Shown here piece by piece: positions 13,756 through 27,472 of a stretch of 64,000 nt of DNA. Position numbers and translations under genes: made by a program. Source of the stretch: Parus major (taxonomy: Eukaryota > Chordata > Aves > Passeriformes > Paridae). The stretch is taken from positions 5,501,759-5,565,758 of the forward strand of contig NC_031772.1 in NCBI RefSeq assembly GCF_001522545.3, in the 5' to 3' direction. Each line of letters opens with the position of its first letter. Positions within the stretch are counted from its first letter, which is position 1. Under the pieces are notes generated by a model. That model worked only from the letters and a program-made list of their open reading frames with translations. It was not told where the DNA came from and made no database searches.

Positions 13756-14994
13756 CCCCTCCTGACCTGGCTTCCCCTGCCTGGGTGAGTTCAGCAGTGA
13801 GAATTGTCTCCTCTGGAAGTGAGGACACCTGGAGCAGCTCCCACAGCTGTGGCACCCACCGAAACCATCGGCATGAGGGGAAAACAGCACCCCAGCACTT
13901 CTGGGATGGAACCTTCCAGAAGCAAACCTGTGGCAGCCTGACCCACCTGCCAGCTGCACCATCTCCTCACCCCTGGAATGTGCTCTGGGGTATGTGGGCA
14001 GCGGAGGGAGTCCGAGGAGGCACATGGGATCCCTGATGGCTCCATGGAGTGCCTGGAGTGGTGCCATGGGATCAACTGTGAGCACTGGGCTGGCTCTGCC
14101 CCACCACTGCCTGTGCACTGGAGCAGCACAACCCTGAGCTACGAGAGATGAGCTGGACCAGAAACACCACGATGTGCCGTAGAATCTCTGGGAAAAGGAG
14201 CTGGGAGGAGCTGAGGAATGTGAGCCGCTATCTCACAGCCGGTCCCAGCACCGTGCACATCCCCGGCTGCCTCTAGGCCCAGCTCTGGGGCCGCCAAACC
14301 CAGCTCCACTTGCTGCTGTGAGCACCAGACAGTTCCTAATCAGAACAACATTCCCCACTCCCTCTCCACATGGCAACAGCTCCGTTTTCCATCCAAACAA
14401 CCCATCCCCAAGCCCCCACGGCCTGGCCAGCGAGCGCGAGCAGCTGGCACAGCACGAGCAAGTGGATCTCGAGGCTGCGCACAGGAATTCCATCATCCTC
14501 CCAGAAAACAAACCTCAACTACGGCAATCCTGGGTCTCTGGCTGCGGGTGGGAGCCAGGGCAGCCCCAGAGCAGAGGCAGAGGTGTGAGTTTGTGCAAGC
14601 CAAGCCTTTCTGAGCCGGGCTTTGAAGTGCAGAGCCCAACGCACGTCTTCAAACAGCGCCTGAGGCTGCACAGCAGCATCGGCTCAGCGGCTCCCGCCAT
14701 GCGCCGCAGCCCATCCAGATGTTTGCAGCCAGGCAGCCAGGCCAGCTGCTGCACAGCTGCCTCGTGTCGGGCTGGGGCAGCTCTTGGGAGGGGAGCAGCG
14801 CTAGCTCAACATCCCCTATGACATGTTCTGACTTTGTGAGGCTGAAAGAAAAAGGTTTTGTGCTGTCTGAGTTGTTTGTTGAGAGGAGTTTAAGTAAGGA
14901 GAGTAGTAAAGGATTTAATATTTCAGCTCCTGGATGCTGCTCGTGCCTCTGCAGCAGCTGCTTCTCCATCGTATGGTAGTACTGAGGCACTGTG

Positions 14995-15055
14995 AGGTTA
15001 AAAAAACCAGAAGGCTGAAAAAACTGTAAGGCTAAAAAAAAAAAAAAGGGAGCCA
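14995..15055. repeat. A-rich low-complexity tract
   Basis: Repeated GGCTAAAAAA/GGCTGAAAAAACTG-like units and a 14-A run. On the minus strand this forms a pyrimidine-rich tract. Confidence 0.6.
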
Positions 15056-15194
15056 GAAAAAGAATTTCATGGTCAGTTCTGTCCATACCCAGTGGCCAAA
15101 ATGAGGCTCAGCTGGCTTGGACTATTTGGAGCTGGCCAGCAGCTTTTGACCCTGGAAAAGAGACAATTCCAGCAGCAGAGGGTGGGGAATTCAT

Positions 15195-15495
15195 GACCAT
15201 AGGATCTCAGATTGGTTTGGGTTGGAGGGACCTTAAAGTTCATTGTGTTCTACCCCTTGCCATGGGGACACCAGTCCAGGTTGCTCCAAGCCCCGTCCAA
15301 CCTGGCCTGGGACAGTTCCAGGGGCAGCCACAGCTGTTCTGGGCACCCTGTGCCAGGGCCTCACAACCCTCACAGCCAGAAATTCCCTCCCAGTATCCCA
15401 TCCATCCCTGCCCTCTGGCAGTGGGAAGCCATTCCCTGTCCTGGCACTCCAGGTTCCACTCCAAAGTCGCTCTCCAGTGTCCCACAAAACACAGC
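15195..15495 (-). repeat. CR1 LINE fragment
   Basis: Antisense CR1 of about 300 bp, from TTGGTTTGGGTTGGAGGGACC through the CCATTCCCTGTCCTGGCACTC region. Confidence 0.9.
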
Positions 15496-18099
15496 TTGGG
15501 GTGACACATGAGCTGGAGGGGTCTCATCTGGGCACTCCACACACTCACCAGTAACAGGAAATGCTGCTGTGGTGAAGGAAAATTAGGAAAACAACCCCAT
15601 CCTGCAGCCAGGGACTATTTTCCTACTTCTCTGTGCGAGACAAGCAGTGACATCGCTTGGGGCTCAGCATAAGGAAAAAAGAAATAAAATACTGTTTACT
15701 GAGAGAATTTTGCAACTGCTCCAAATGTCATCCTGGGTCATATTTTGCCCATGATGGGGACACAAAACCTGAGGGAAACTCCAAAGGCTGTGGAGCCCCG
15801 GGGTGCTCCCTGCGGCTCCTGCCTGGACACGGAGAGACATCACCACGTGCTGGAGAAGGACCCACAAACCTTCTGAAGGCTTGAAACTGAAGAAGGATGG
15901 AAAATGTTTAACTTTTGCCAGGAAAAAGTATCAAATGTATCCTCCTAGGATTTTTCAGACAGCTTGGTTTGGGTTTGCTTGTTGTATTATTTTGTTGTTG
16001 GGTTTTTTTTTTCCTAAAGCTGAAACTGGTTTCCTAAACAATCCTGGACAGACAAACAACTGGGGACATCACACAATTCAATACCCAAACAAAGATGAGA
16101 CCACTGGTCAAATTTTGCTGCAAATTGAGTGGATTAAACCCTTTATTTTTCAGTAATGACCAGCCACGCTGCCTGCAGAGCCCAAGAAGGTCAAGGGCTG
16201 GATCTGGCTAAAATCTCATTCCCGAGGAGCAACAACACCAGGGACCAGCTGGAACCACCACTGTGGGATTCCCCTGGGGTGATCAGTTCATGATATTTTA
16301 TTCCCCTGACCCCTGGGATCAGCCAAGCTGGGAAAGGCTCCCACAAAACAGCTCCAAATGAGAGGGATATTTTACCATAACGTTAAATAAACAAAAGCAG
16401 AGGAGAGAGAGGAGATGCTGCTGGGAACTACAAAGGGGAACTGTAAACACAACAGCAGATAAAGCAGATGGATGTTTGAAACAACCATTTGCACTGGAGA
16501 AAACACATGGGATCCGTCCCCAAGCCCGCAGGGAATGAATTTACTGCAGCCAGAAACCACGTGCTGCAGTCAAATTTCCATTTATAACCATTACCTGCTA
16601 AGCCTGAAAAACCCACAAATAAAATCCAGGGCAGCAGAAATTTGTAACATTGCAACAGGAAGAACCAAATGACTGAGGATCCCATGTGGACTGAAGGATA
16701 CTGGGAATGCTGCTGCAGGGAGCTCAGGGTGCCCAAGGGCAGAACTGCATCTGGTGGTTTTAATTTCCAGAGAATTCGGACATCCAGCACCCAAAGGAGA
16801 GGGAAATGCTTGGTCTGGATCACATCAGCCTCAGTTCTGACTCTCCTTTTTTTCTCCAGCAGAGAAAACAATTTGATTTTTATTATTAGCCTGGAGAGGT
16901 GCAGGGTGGAGGTGGGAAGTGAGTGAGCAGGGCAGGAACCAGCCTCTGGTGAGAGATCTTCTGGAAGTAGCAAAGTACAGAAACTACCAATAAAACAGCC
17001 TTATAAAGTGGATTATTTGGGAATGACACCACCATTTAACAATGGTATTTTGCTAGCAGTTCCCACTCCCCCGGCAGCACCTTCACTACAGCTTGTGGCC
17101 GAATTTTTTAATTTAATTAATTAAACCACAGCCAGGGAGGCAGGAGGAGAATGTATTGCTTTGGACCACAGTCAAATAACAGATGTAAGCACTGGACTAA
17201 TTGAGACACACTTGGCACTACTGGAATATGCCAAACTCCCAAAAAAAGCCCATTCCCCACTTCTCTTTGCTCTGCCCACACATGGCAGCTCCTCACACAG
17301 GGCTGGGATTAAAGGGGAAACATTTCACCAGTGCTGGGAAGGGATCGTGAGGTCCGTGTGTGATCCTAGAGAAATTCAGGGAATTACTGAGCAGCCTCCC
17401 CTCATTCCCAGATGCTCCCATATATCACTGGGCACGGACAGCACAGAGTCAGACAACTTTATGCAGCAAGGTCACCTTTCAAAAGGAGAAGCCACCCAAG
17501 GCCTCTTTCAACTTTTAGAGTAGAAGAAAAAAAAAAAAAAAAGAGAAAAGGAGAAAGAACATCTGAAAAGGATGAAACCCCAGAAGCACCAGGTGGAACC
17601 CCCCAAAATTCACCCCACTAAAAAACAACTCCCCGTGGCCGGAGAGAGCCGCCCGCACCTCCTGAACCTGCTTCCTTGTGGGATGCCAAAAGAGCTGTCA
17701 GTCCCGCATTCCCGCAGGAGAGGAGGGATTTCTGAACCAGCTGTGTGTGTGCAGACACAGCTCCAGCAGCAAGTCCCAACACCTTCCCCTCCGGCCCTGC
17801 TTTCTGGCCTCACCCACAGCCGTCACGGGCTCCTTGTCAGGCCCCGAGTGTTGACAAATCCTGTCCTGCACAACTCCCCACAACGGGAAGCAACAAAAGG
17901 CTGGGCTGTGCTCCTGTGGATTAGCTGCTCTCATCCCTCTAGCCAGGAGCTGTGTCTGTTCCGTGTATTCATCAGGATAATTCCTTAGCCAGGCAGAAAA
18001 CCCAGGGACAGGCGGCAACAGCCACAACAAACAGCGGCTGCTCGTCGCTACCCCGCGCTCCACGAGAGGCACCAGGAGAGCAAAAGTGCTCTTTGCTTC

Positions 18100-18342
18100 A
18101 AGTACAGCCTCAAGCTGTGCCAGAGGAGGTGCAGGTTGGACATCAGGAGGAATTCCTGCATGGAAAGGGCGGTCAGGGATCGGAAGGGGTGGCCCAGGGA
18201 GGTTTGGAGTGCCCATCCCTGGAGGTGTCCAAGGGAGGCCTGGATGTGGCGCTCAGCGCTCCGGGCTGGTGACAAGGTGGTCCCAGGTTGGACTGGATGA
18301 TCCTGGAGGACTTTTCCAACCCCAGTGATTCTGTGTGATGTT
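18100..18342 (+). repeat. CR1 LINE fragment
   Basis: Sense CR1 (TTGGACATCAGGAGGAATTCC, GGTTGGACTGGATGATCCTGG) running to the 3' end at GTGATTCTGTGTG. Confidence 0.9.
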
Positions 18343-18766
18343 GTGAAGTGAAAAAGCAGCGCTTAGTGCAAGCAGAAGACTCCTGGCCGGGAATGTGTGA
18401 GCAGGAGGAGTGGAAGCTGCTCCTCCACCCTTTTCCTTGTTTAGCACCTTCAGCACCTTTCCTGAACCCTCAGCTCTGCTGCAGCTAAAGTTCCATCCAT
18501 GTTCCAGCGTCTCCTTTTGACTTATATCCAGCCAGCTCATGTCTTATGCCAGCTCATATCTTTTAGCAGCAGTTATTCATTAACAAGCAGATTTTGAGAC
18601 ACATCTCACGTGGCACTGGGGTCTTTCCACCAACAGTCAGGACAGTCACATCTTCCCATCACAACCAGACCAGGAAAACTCTGACCCAGGGAAAAGGAAA
18701 ATGTACTGGCACAACTTGGGTCACTCAAAGCCCAGAGCACAAGATCATATCTCCAGGAGGGTTAGG

Positions 18767-18925
18767 AATAATCCCAGAATGGTTTGGGTTGGGAGGGAAA
18801 TTAAAAGTTCGTCCAGTTCCATCCCCTCACATGGGCACCTTCCACTATCCCAGGTTGTTCCAAGCCTCATCCAAACTGGCCTTGGACACTTCCAGAGATG
18901 GGGCAGCCACAGCCTCTGTGGCTGT
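18767..18925 (-). repeat. CR1 LINE fragment
   Basis: Antisense CR1 3' end (CCCAGAATGGTTTGGGTTGG). Confidence 0.9.
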
Positions 18926-21195
18926 GTCCATGGAGATGTCCATGGGCTAAGGATGGAAGGTGCCCCTACCCCAAAAACCCGATATATGTACACAATACAT
19001 AAATGTAAATATAAACAGCAGCCACTTTACCAACACTTCCCCAAAACTGCTACAAAACCAGTATAAAACCAGTTCCCCCCCCAGAGCAAGGCTCACTTTC
19101 CCATCAGCAACACACACAACCTCCCAACACAAACACAACCAGATCTGAGGCCATCACTCAAGCCTGGCTGATGAATAATGTTGGGAATAATCCCTTTAAT
19201 AGCAGCTCTGCTCCCCATTTCCCTCCTGTCCCTGCCCAGACACGCTCCCAGGCTGAGCTGCTCCCCTGGGCTCTGACTTGGAGACACAGAATCCCACACT
19301 CACACGAGGGTTTGGGGTGAAAGGGACACATTTGGGGTCACCTCTGTCACAGGGCACATCACCTGACCAGGGACAGCGAGCCAAAAATTCAGTCTCCATT
19401 GCCTGAGTCAAAAAAAAACTCACTCCAACCCTGCCAAATTCCAAAAACATCATTTCCAATGTGTCATTTCCAAAGAAAAAGAGAAGCCAGAGGAACTGAC
19501 AGGAAATACAAGGAAAATATGTTCTTAAAAAACACTGCTAGAGAAAGCAAACTTCAAGTCCTTTTCCTCTGACATGTAACAGCAGCTTATCATGTTACCA
19601 AAACCCTCTAATTTGAAGTGAAAAAGCCCTAAACCACACAGTTATTAAACTGCAGGCATTAAATTCTGTGTCTTTCCTAATTTCACAACTTTCCTTTAGT
19701 TAATCACTGATTAATGCTGCAAACCCCAGCAGAGGGCCCTACCTGGCCCTTTTCACTACAAAGCAACTGAAAAGAGAGGGATAAAGTTTTATTCCTACTT
19801 CAGAATCTCCAGTTTGGGCATGAGAACAGCAAGATGCTCCTTCTTCCCAGTTTATCCCAAAGTCAAACAACTCAAGCTGAATGAATTTTTATTTTCTGTA
19901 GAGCCAATGCTCATAACCTGCAGCACCCAGTGGGTGAAGGGCTGGGTTTCTCCTGGCAAACCAATCCAAATAATTATATATAGAGAAAAAAAAATAGACC
20001 TAAACAAGACACAACCCTCATGGGGTTTTAAAGGTTTATTTGGGAAAGAATGAAATGTAACCAGTGGAGCAGTAAGAGCCAGAGGTAAAAATTAAAATGC
20101 TTAAAAAGAGAGAATAAACCAACATGGAGAATCCCCTGCTGCAGCAAAAGAAATTAATTAATTAATCTTAGTTTGTGCAAGACCTGGCCAAGAAAATGTG
20201 TTTTTCAGCACTGCTCCTTGAGGGGTCAATGCATGTCAGCCTTATTTCTTTTAAAAAGTTGCTCTAAGTTCACTTATCTCAGTTTTTCCATGTCCTCTAC
20301 AGACACGTGTCCTTGGTGTTTTCAGCCTGATCCAGGAGGGATTTCAGGAGGAAATCACGGACAGAAAGCCACTATAAATTTATCAAACTGCCCAGGAGCT
20401 GGCAAAGACCTGAGCCTTTCAATGTGCTCCATCATTACCCCAATTTTCATGTTACAAACCTTCAGGACAGACCTTTCTTGACCTTTTTAAGCTTCAAAAC
20501 CCCAGCATGTTGGGGAATATCCTCCACAGCAATGTCTCACTGAGGAAATTTTGGACCAACCCCTTGGGATGCAGAGCATGAACCTGTGGATGACTCCCCA
20601 AACCCCAGCTCGGCGCCTCAAAGATCCAGGGAGAGGCACAGATGTGCTAAACCCTCCCTGTTTATTTTCCAACTACCAGAATTCCTGCTGGATCAGCTCC
20701 CGAGAACCCACAGGCCGTAAATCCCGGCAGCCCCGACCCCAGGGAACACGTGCTCCCCCCCACTAACATCTCCAGCAGCTCAACCCCAGCTCCTGCACCA
20801 CTCCAAGCCTTGGTCCCAGACGCTACAAATTAGTTCTGACTATACAAATCCCAGCCATAACACTAAACCCAAAATTCCAAACAATAGAAGGGAATCTAAA
20901 CCTCACCCAGAGACCATTTGCTCACAATATATTTTTTTTACAATGTTTGCCGCATAAATCAGAGCAGAAGTGGCCTGGGTTTGATGACTTCATTTGGGGT
21001 TGGACGTGGTGACGCCTCTTTTGGTGCCATAAAAGACTTTTCCAGAGCCACCTTGCGTGCTCTGCAGCAGGAGGGGATGAACTGCCACAGGAGCCCATGG
21101 AAAATGCCTCCAGCACCTCAGGAAAGGCTGGGACACAGCGCAGCTCCCAACCCCTTCACCCATGGATCAGTCTCAGGCTGATTTTCCAAACTATC

Positions 21196-21325
21196 AGAAT
21201 AATCCTGGAATGTGTTGGGTTGGAAGGGCCCTTACAGCTCATCTCATTCCACTCCTTCCCCACCATCCACTAGCACGGCTTGCTCCACAAGCCACCCCTG
21301 GACAATTCCAGGGAACACTCCCATC
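21196..21325 (-). repeat. CR1 LINE fragment, diverged
   Basis: Antisense CR1 3' end (GGAATGTGTTGGGTTGGAAGG); the interior is more diverged than in other copies. Confidence 0.8.
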
Positions 21326-23739
21326 AATCTGCCTCCATCCCAGCTCCTCAGTGCCTCCAAAATTGTTGCCAGAACACAAAAAAATGGAGCAGATGGACAG
21401 CGAAGGCACCATCCTGCCTGCACGTGTGCTGCCAGCAGCAGCAGCATTTCAGGACACCTCTCCCACCCAAAACAGTTGAGTTCCCCTTCAGCAGCCTTGT
21501 CCAAGTGAAATCCCGGCTTTCCCCTGAGCTGCTCCAGCAGTTTGGGATGCCTTTTTTTCATTAAATCCCTCCTTCCAAGCTGAGAGCTTTTCCTAAATTT
21601 AATTTGAGTGAATCACTTTCTTGCCAAAGGAAAAAAACAAATCAAAGGTTTATTCTGATGCTATTGAATTCAATGCCTGTAAATTTAATTTCTATCTGTA
21701 CTTTTGTTTAAACATTTTATGGTGTTAATTACAACAAACCATGCAAATTAGGCTGCCAGTGGAATAAAAGGCCTGTTCTAACAGATAATAAATAGCTCTC
21801 AACCATAAGCTCATTAAGATGCTGTTCAAGTGCGTGCTCTGACTCCCAGGTTGAGATCAAAATCTGCATCCTAAAAACAGGAGGATCTTTGGGGCAGCAC
21901 AAGCTGCTGGCATGGAATATTCTGGCATTCTTTCCAAAGGAAGATCCTGGAGCAAGAGGATGGTCTGAAATGCAAACCCTCCGTGTCTGGTTTGGGGCTC
22001 CAACAGAGCTATTTTAAACAGGTACCACGAATCCTACACATTATTCCTGCTTATCCATGAGCACTCAAATGCCAAGCTTGGTGCATATAAATTACTTCTT
22101 TGGTTGAATCATTGATATCCTCCAAGCCCTGCTGCCCTGACCCCCTTCCTTAAATCCATAGGGAAAACCAGCTGAAGTGTCAGACACCTTCCTTGCAGCC
22201 CCTGCAGGAGAAGCTCAGCACCTTTCTGGTCTTTCACAAGGTTCCATTTTGACCACCCCAGAGGAGGTTGGAGCCCAACATGGACCAAGGAGGGGCAGGA
22301 GGGATGGAAAGATCTGAAATGGTTCTGTCTTCACAAAACCTGGGAGAGATTCCATGGACACAGAGTGAAGTTTTCCCTGCCAGCTGCAGGTCAGCCTCAG
22401 GATACGCAGGATTTTGAGGACATCTGGCTGGTCCTCCCCTTGTGATCCAAGATCCTGGGAGAGAGGAAGGTTTCCTGCCAAGACACTTGTGGGCCTGATA
22501 TGCTGCTGACACAGGGACAGAGAGGACTTACCACTTCCAACTGGGAGCAGGTGATCCGCTGACAGGAATTCCAGCAGCCGAGGCAGCCAAGGCTTCACGG
22601 GGATCTATCCCAGGGAAAAAAGCTCGGCAGCTGTGGCACACGGACACCTGCACATCCCACAGGGATGTGGGAACGTCCTCCCACCCAAGGGGCAGCTCTG
22701 GGCCCTCACCCCACAGCCACAAACGGGGAGAGATGGGGAGATCTGGAAAGGAATGGAAGTGTGGACAGCGAGAACAAGGGAAAGCTTTTCCTCACAGGGA
22801 ATGTGAAGAGCTTGGTGTGTGCTCTGGACCTCACCATCCTTAACTGGGATCCATCACCAAACTGGCCAAGCACCAAGATCCTGCCAGTGCTCCTTCCCTC
22901 CTGCCTTTTGGAAGGACAGCAGCCCCAGTGCCAGATGCAATTGTCCCCCTGATCCTCATGGGATGCAGCCTCAGCCTGAGGAATGTCCCTTTCCTCTGGG
23001 CTCATCCAGAGACGAGGATGTGGAATGTCTCCATACTGACAGCTCCCAACACCACAGTCCCCATCCCAGTTTCTGCTGGAGACTGGCTGTGTCTGAGCCC
23101 AGCTCAGCAAAGACAAACAGCTTTGATGCTCAGTTTGCTCCTACAGGGAATCATCCCCCCCACCACTAGCTGGGAATTCAAGTAGTTAAAAGCACCAATC
23201 ATGAATCCAACGAGTTTATCCTTAACACCACCCCTGGCTGTTCTGTGGATTTGAGCCATGTCCTACCTAAGGAAAAAGATGGAATTACCACAGAGAGGAG
23301 ACCACCACTTGCAGCCCCTTCAGGCACCACCTCCCTGCTTTCCTCAGCAGAGAAATCCTGGGCAGAGCACCTCCAGCCACAGATGTTCCAACCACACATC
23401 TGGCACATCAATGGCTTTTCCCCATCCCTCTGCATGGACAGAGACTCCTTGATCTCCTGATTTAATATGGATTTCAAAACAAAGCACAGGCAGGTGTTTC
23501 CCTCCACAGTTGGGCTTTTGGCTCTGTTTGAAAGGCCAGGAGGGCTCAGAGAGCTTCAGGCAGAGCTCTGGCTGGAGCTGGTGGCTCAGGGCTGTGCTCA
23601 GGAGATCCAAATGGAAAATGTTGGCTCAGCCAACTCTGTCCCTTTGGCCACACCAACATCTCCCCATTTATGAATGGGGTGAAACTCCCCAACCCAACCA
23701 TCTCCTGCTGCTCGTCCAGGCTTTTCCTGTGTCCAGAGG

Positions 23740-24143
23740 AGAGAACAGAGCTGGAAGAGAGTCTGGAGCACCAGGAGCAGCTGAGGGAGCTCAGCCTGGA
23801 GAAAAGGAGGATCAGGAGGGACCTTCTGGCTCTGCACAAGTCCCTGACAGGAGGGGACAGCCAGGGGGATCAGGCTTTGCTCCCAGGGAACAGGGACAGG
23901 AGGAGAGGGAGCAGCTTCCAGCTGTACCAAGGCAGGTTCAGTTGGATATTAGGGAAAATTTCTTATGGAAAGGGTTGTCCAGCCCTGGCACAGGGGTGAA
24001 GTCTCCATCCCTGGAGGGGTTTAAAAGCCATGTGGATGTGGCACTTGGGGATGTGGGCCAGTGGTGGCCTTGGCAGTGCTGGGGAAGGGTTGGACTCGAT
24101 GATTCCAGAGGGCTTCTCCGACCTGAATTATCCTGTGATTGTC
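23740..24143 (+). repeat. CR1 LINE fragment (longer)
   Basis: About 400 bp of sense CR1 (AGCCTGGAGAAAAGGAGGATC, GGTTGGACTCGATGATTCC). It explains the 239-codon frame that spans it. Confidence 0.9.
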
Positions 24144-24731
24144 TGCAACAGAAAATGAGGCCAAATCCAAGGAAAAAGGGAGTCTTTGAAAGTGAAGGGT
24201 GTGCACAGAGCTGCACTGGGCCCTTCTAGGACCACTCAAAGGTCTGGAGAAGGTTGGGTCAGATAAAGCCAAGGGTGAATGGAGGGGTGAGATGGTTCTG
24301 GAAACATAAGCCTCATTTATCCTTCCTGGAAAAGTATGGGCAGCCCAAGAGAGGTCGGATAGGTTGGAGCTACAAAAGAGAATGGCAAAACATAGCCGAG
24401 AAGGAATTTTCCATTCAGCATTAATTAGTTTCCATTAACACCCAATTCCACGGCTCACTTTTAGAAGAAAAGCTCTTTTGTTCCAATTCCAGGGCCTGAA
24501 AAGGGCAACGAAGGGCTGAAAATGCTCTTCCCAGAGAAAGAAGAAATACCAGGGTTTGTATTCCTGATATTCCTGGGGTTTGAAGATGTAGGGAAGTCAC
24601 TTAAATGCACAGCTTGGTCTCCTCCTGCCAATTAATTTTGTCATCAATATAGGAAATTCCTGGGAAAAGCAGCAGCTGTATGAGCATCTTCAGTACTAAA
24701 TTCCTTCCATACTTTAGGATAATTATTTGCA

Positions 24732-24868
24732 AAGAATCCTGGAATGGTTTAGGTTGGAAGGGACCTTAAAGCCCATTCAGTTCCACCCCTTGTCATGGGC
24801 AGGGCCACCTTCCACCAGATCAGGTTGCTCTGAGCCCTGTCCAACCTGGCCTGAAACACTTCCAGGGA
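24732..24868 (-). repeat. CR1 LINE fragment
   Basis: Antisense CR1 3' end (GGTTTAGGTTGGAAGGGACC, CTTGTCATGGGCAGGG). Confidence 0.9.
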
Positions 24869-25554
24869 TATAAAAGGAATGTTCCATACTTGGAACAAGG
24901 AAGAAAATCCAGTAGGATCAGAATAATAAGTAAATAAACAGAAAGGTGACTCTGCCCATCTTCCCTAAAGACCAACACTCCAAAAAGTGAAATGAAACAA
25001 ATGCTGAGGGTTCCTCCCTTCATTTCAAACCCTTTCATGCTGGATTTGAGAATTTTTCAGGGATTTCAAGCTGCATGCAGTGCAGGGGATGGGAATCTCC
25101 ATTTCCAACTGAAGTGGCAGCAGTCAAGCCCGAGCAGGAATAAAGAGGAGCAGGGAATGCTCATCCCATTTCCCAGGCAGCTCACACAGGACACTGCAGC
25201 ATCCCAGACCTCAGAGCCCCTCGGGTGCCCTCCAAGAGCCTGGAGACAACGTGCGGCTGGAAGAGGCAAATCCTCAACCCCTGGGTGCCCCCCATCCCTC
25301 CTTGGGGCTGGGGATGCCCCACTGGGAAGGCAGCTCAGGAAGGACTAGGACACACAAAGAAAGTTTCCACATCTGCTCCCACAGCCCAGGCACATCCAGC
25401 AGCTCCCACCCCCTCCCAAACCCCGGAATGGAGGACACCCCAATCCCTGGGAACCCCTGGAAAGCCACCAGGCACCACATTCCCTGCTCTTGGCAGGTCC
25501 CACATATCCACACTCCTCTACACAGCCCAAAATCTGCTTTGTTAGGGGTTTTGG

Positions 25555-25770
25555 GTTGGGTTTTTTTTTTTTCCTTGGGTTTTGCCTTTTTTTTTTTTTT
25601 TAATACTATGTTTAAAGTTGTATATTGTTCCAAAGTTTCCTTGTTTCATGTCATTGTTTGTTACTGTGTTTGAAAGTTGGCACATATTTGTTCAATTAAA
25701 GATTTATTTGCACTATTTGTTGAATAAAGATTATTCTTGCTAAAAGCTAAATAAAGTTTCATAAAAACTC
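25555..25770. other. AT-rich patch with multiple AATAAA signals
   Basis: On the plus strand two T-runs (about 25560 and 25590) are followed by ATTAAA and two AATAAA hexamers at about 25690-25760. On the minus strand AATAAA and a 15-A run are also present. This resembles a transcript 3' end, but no coding sequence adjoins it on either strand. Confidence 0.35.
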
Positions 25771-26569
25771 ACACGTCCCATAAACAAAATACAATGTCCT
25801 TTCCAAAAAAGCGTTGCACAAAACATTTCAAAATCACTCAATTCATTAGACAATAAATCCACACACAAAATAACCAGGCCTTGCCAGAATACATCATAAA
25901 ATCTCATTACAACACTTTCAGGCCGGGGCTTCAAAGCAGGAACACAAAGGCTCCACCAACCCCTCAGCCTTGAAAAATCGCTGTCGGCATGGCCGGAGTG
26001 AGTCCCTGGCACCTCCCGAAAGCTTTGGCACCTCCAGCAGCACCCATGGGTGCCAAATCCCTCCCTCCCGGCCACTCTGGGCGGCTCCTGGCCAGCGGGG
26101 CCAGCGTGGTTGGAGTGGGGATCCCGGGCATCCCATCCCAGCTCTCCCAAACCACGGGAGCAGACGGAGAGCAGGCTTTCCCAAATCAGCACCACACGAG
26201 CCCCTCTCGGCACTAAAGCAACAGGAGGAGTTTCCAAAGCCATGGATCCATCCAGATCCCAGCACAATGACCAGGCTGGGGATGGTGACAGTCGTGAGGT
26301 GAGAAATAAGTCCTTGAAGGCTGAGCTGAGGTTTGGGGCAGAAAGTGATGGTACAACGCACTTAGGGAATCCCAGCCATGGAACAGCATCCCTGGACTCA
26401 GAAATGCTTCCAAAGGACAATGGCAGCCCCAGCAGTTGGGTTGGACCTGGCCAAACACCAGATCTGACCACAGCAAAGGCACCGACAGCACCGGCCTTTG
26501 TCACCCCGGGGGCACCTCAGCCTGGGACAGAGGAGGACAGCAGCACTGTCACCTGCCCATCACCAAAAT

Positions 26570-26800
26570 CAGCATCATGGAATATCCTGACTTGGAAGGG
26601 ACCCCCATGGATCATCAGTCCAGCTCCTGGACCTGCACAGACACCCCAACAATCCCACCCTGTGCCTGGGAGCAGTGTCCAAATGCTCCTGGAGCTCTGG
26701 CAGCCTCGGGGCTGTGACCATTCCCTGGGGACCTGCTCTGTGTCAAAACACCCTCTGGAGAAAGAACCTTCTCCTAAAATCCAGCCTGAAGCAGTTTCAG
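26570..26800 (-). repeat. CR1 LINE fragment (second subfamily)
   Basis: Antisense copy with the diagnostic order GACTTGGAAGGGACCC, CACAGACACCCCAACAATCCC, CTCTGGCAGCCTCGGGGCTG. It shares these with 47880-48140. Confidence 0.88.
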
Positions 26801-27404
26801 GCAAACCTTCTCTGCCCCCAAAAACAAAGCTGTGCCATACACAATCCCTGACCCTGAGCAATGGGAACACCCAGCTGAGAAAAACCAGCATTTTCCTTTA
26901 CAGCCCCAAAACACCTTGATTCTTCCCTCAACCACAATCTGGAAGTTGGAGAGGTTTTGGGGTTGGTTTCCCTGGGTTTAAGCGCCGAGGGCTCCCAGAG
27001 AGCGATAGCCGTGCACCGGCTGCACTCCCTCTGGCACAAATCCCAAACTTTAGGGATGCACTTACCCACTCCCCTCTGAGCAACAGCTGTCCATGTGGAT
27101 TTGCTTAGTTGGGAGCAGCTACTCCTCAGCAGCACTGGAAGAAGCCCCCTGTGCCCAGGAACCCTCAGCAAGTCCCAAAAGAAAGGGGACGATGGAGCAT
27201 GAAAGGTGATGGCAGTGCCCCAGCCTGGCCTGGCTGGGTGTGACAGAGCACCCAGGCTCTGCTGAGCAGGGGAAACTCTGGAATAACGCTGGGAAGAACC
27301 TGCTGAGAGAGGGATGAGGCTGTGGAATCGCTTTCCAAGAAAAATGGAAGCGGAGCTGGCTCTGCTGCCTGAACAGCGCTGGGGAAATTGAGGAAGGAAC
27401 AGAA

Positions 27405-27472
27405 TAGGGGGTTGAACGAGATGATCATTAAGGCACCTTTTGACCCAAACCATTCCATGGTTCCACAATAAC
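27405..27472 (+). repeat. CR1 LINE 3' stub
   Basis: Short sense CR1 tail (GAACGAGATGATCATTAAGG, ACCCAAACCATTCCATGGTTC). Confidence 0.75.

Noticed and set aside
23510..24229. 239-codon plus-strand open frame
   Set aside because: Mostly CR1 LINE 3' region, not reverse transcriptase.
25740..26504. 254-codon minus-strand open frame
   Set aside because: No recognisable domain, an AT-rich end and no start context. It looks like chance.
26050..26919. 289-codon plus-strand open frame
   Set aside because: Its second half is a CR1 fragment and the first half has no homology that I recognise.
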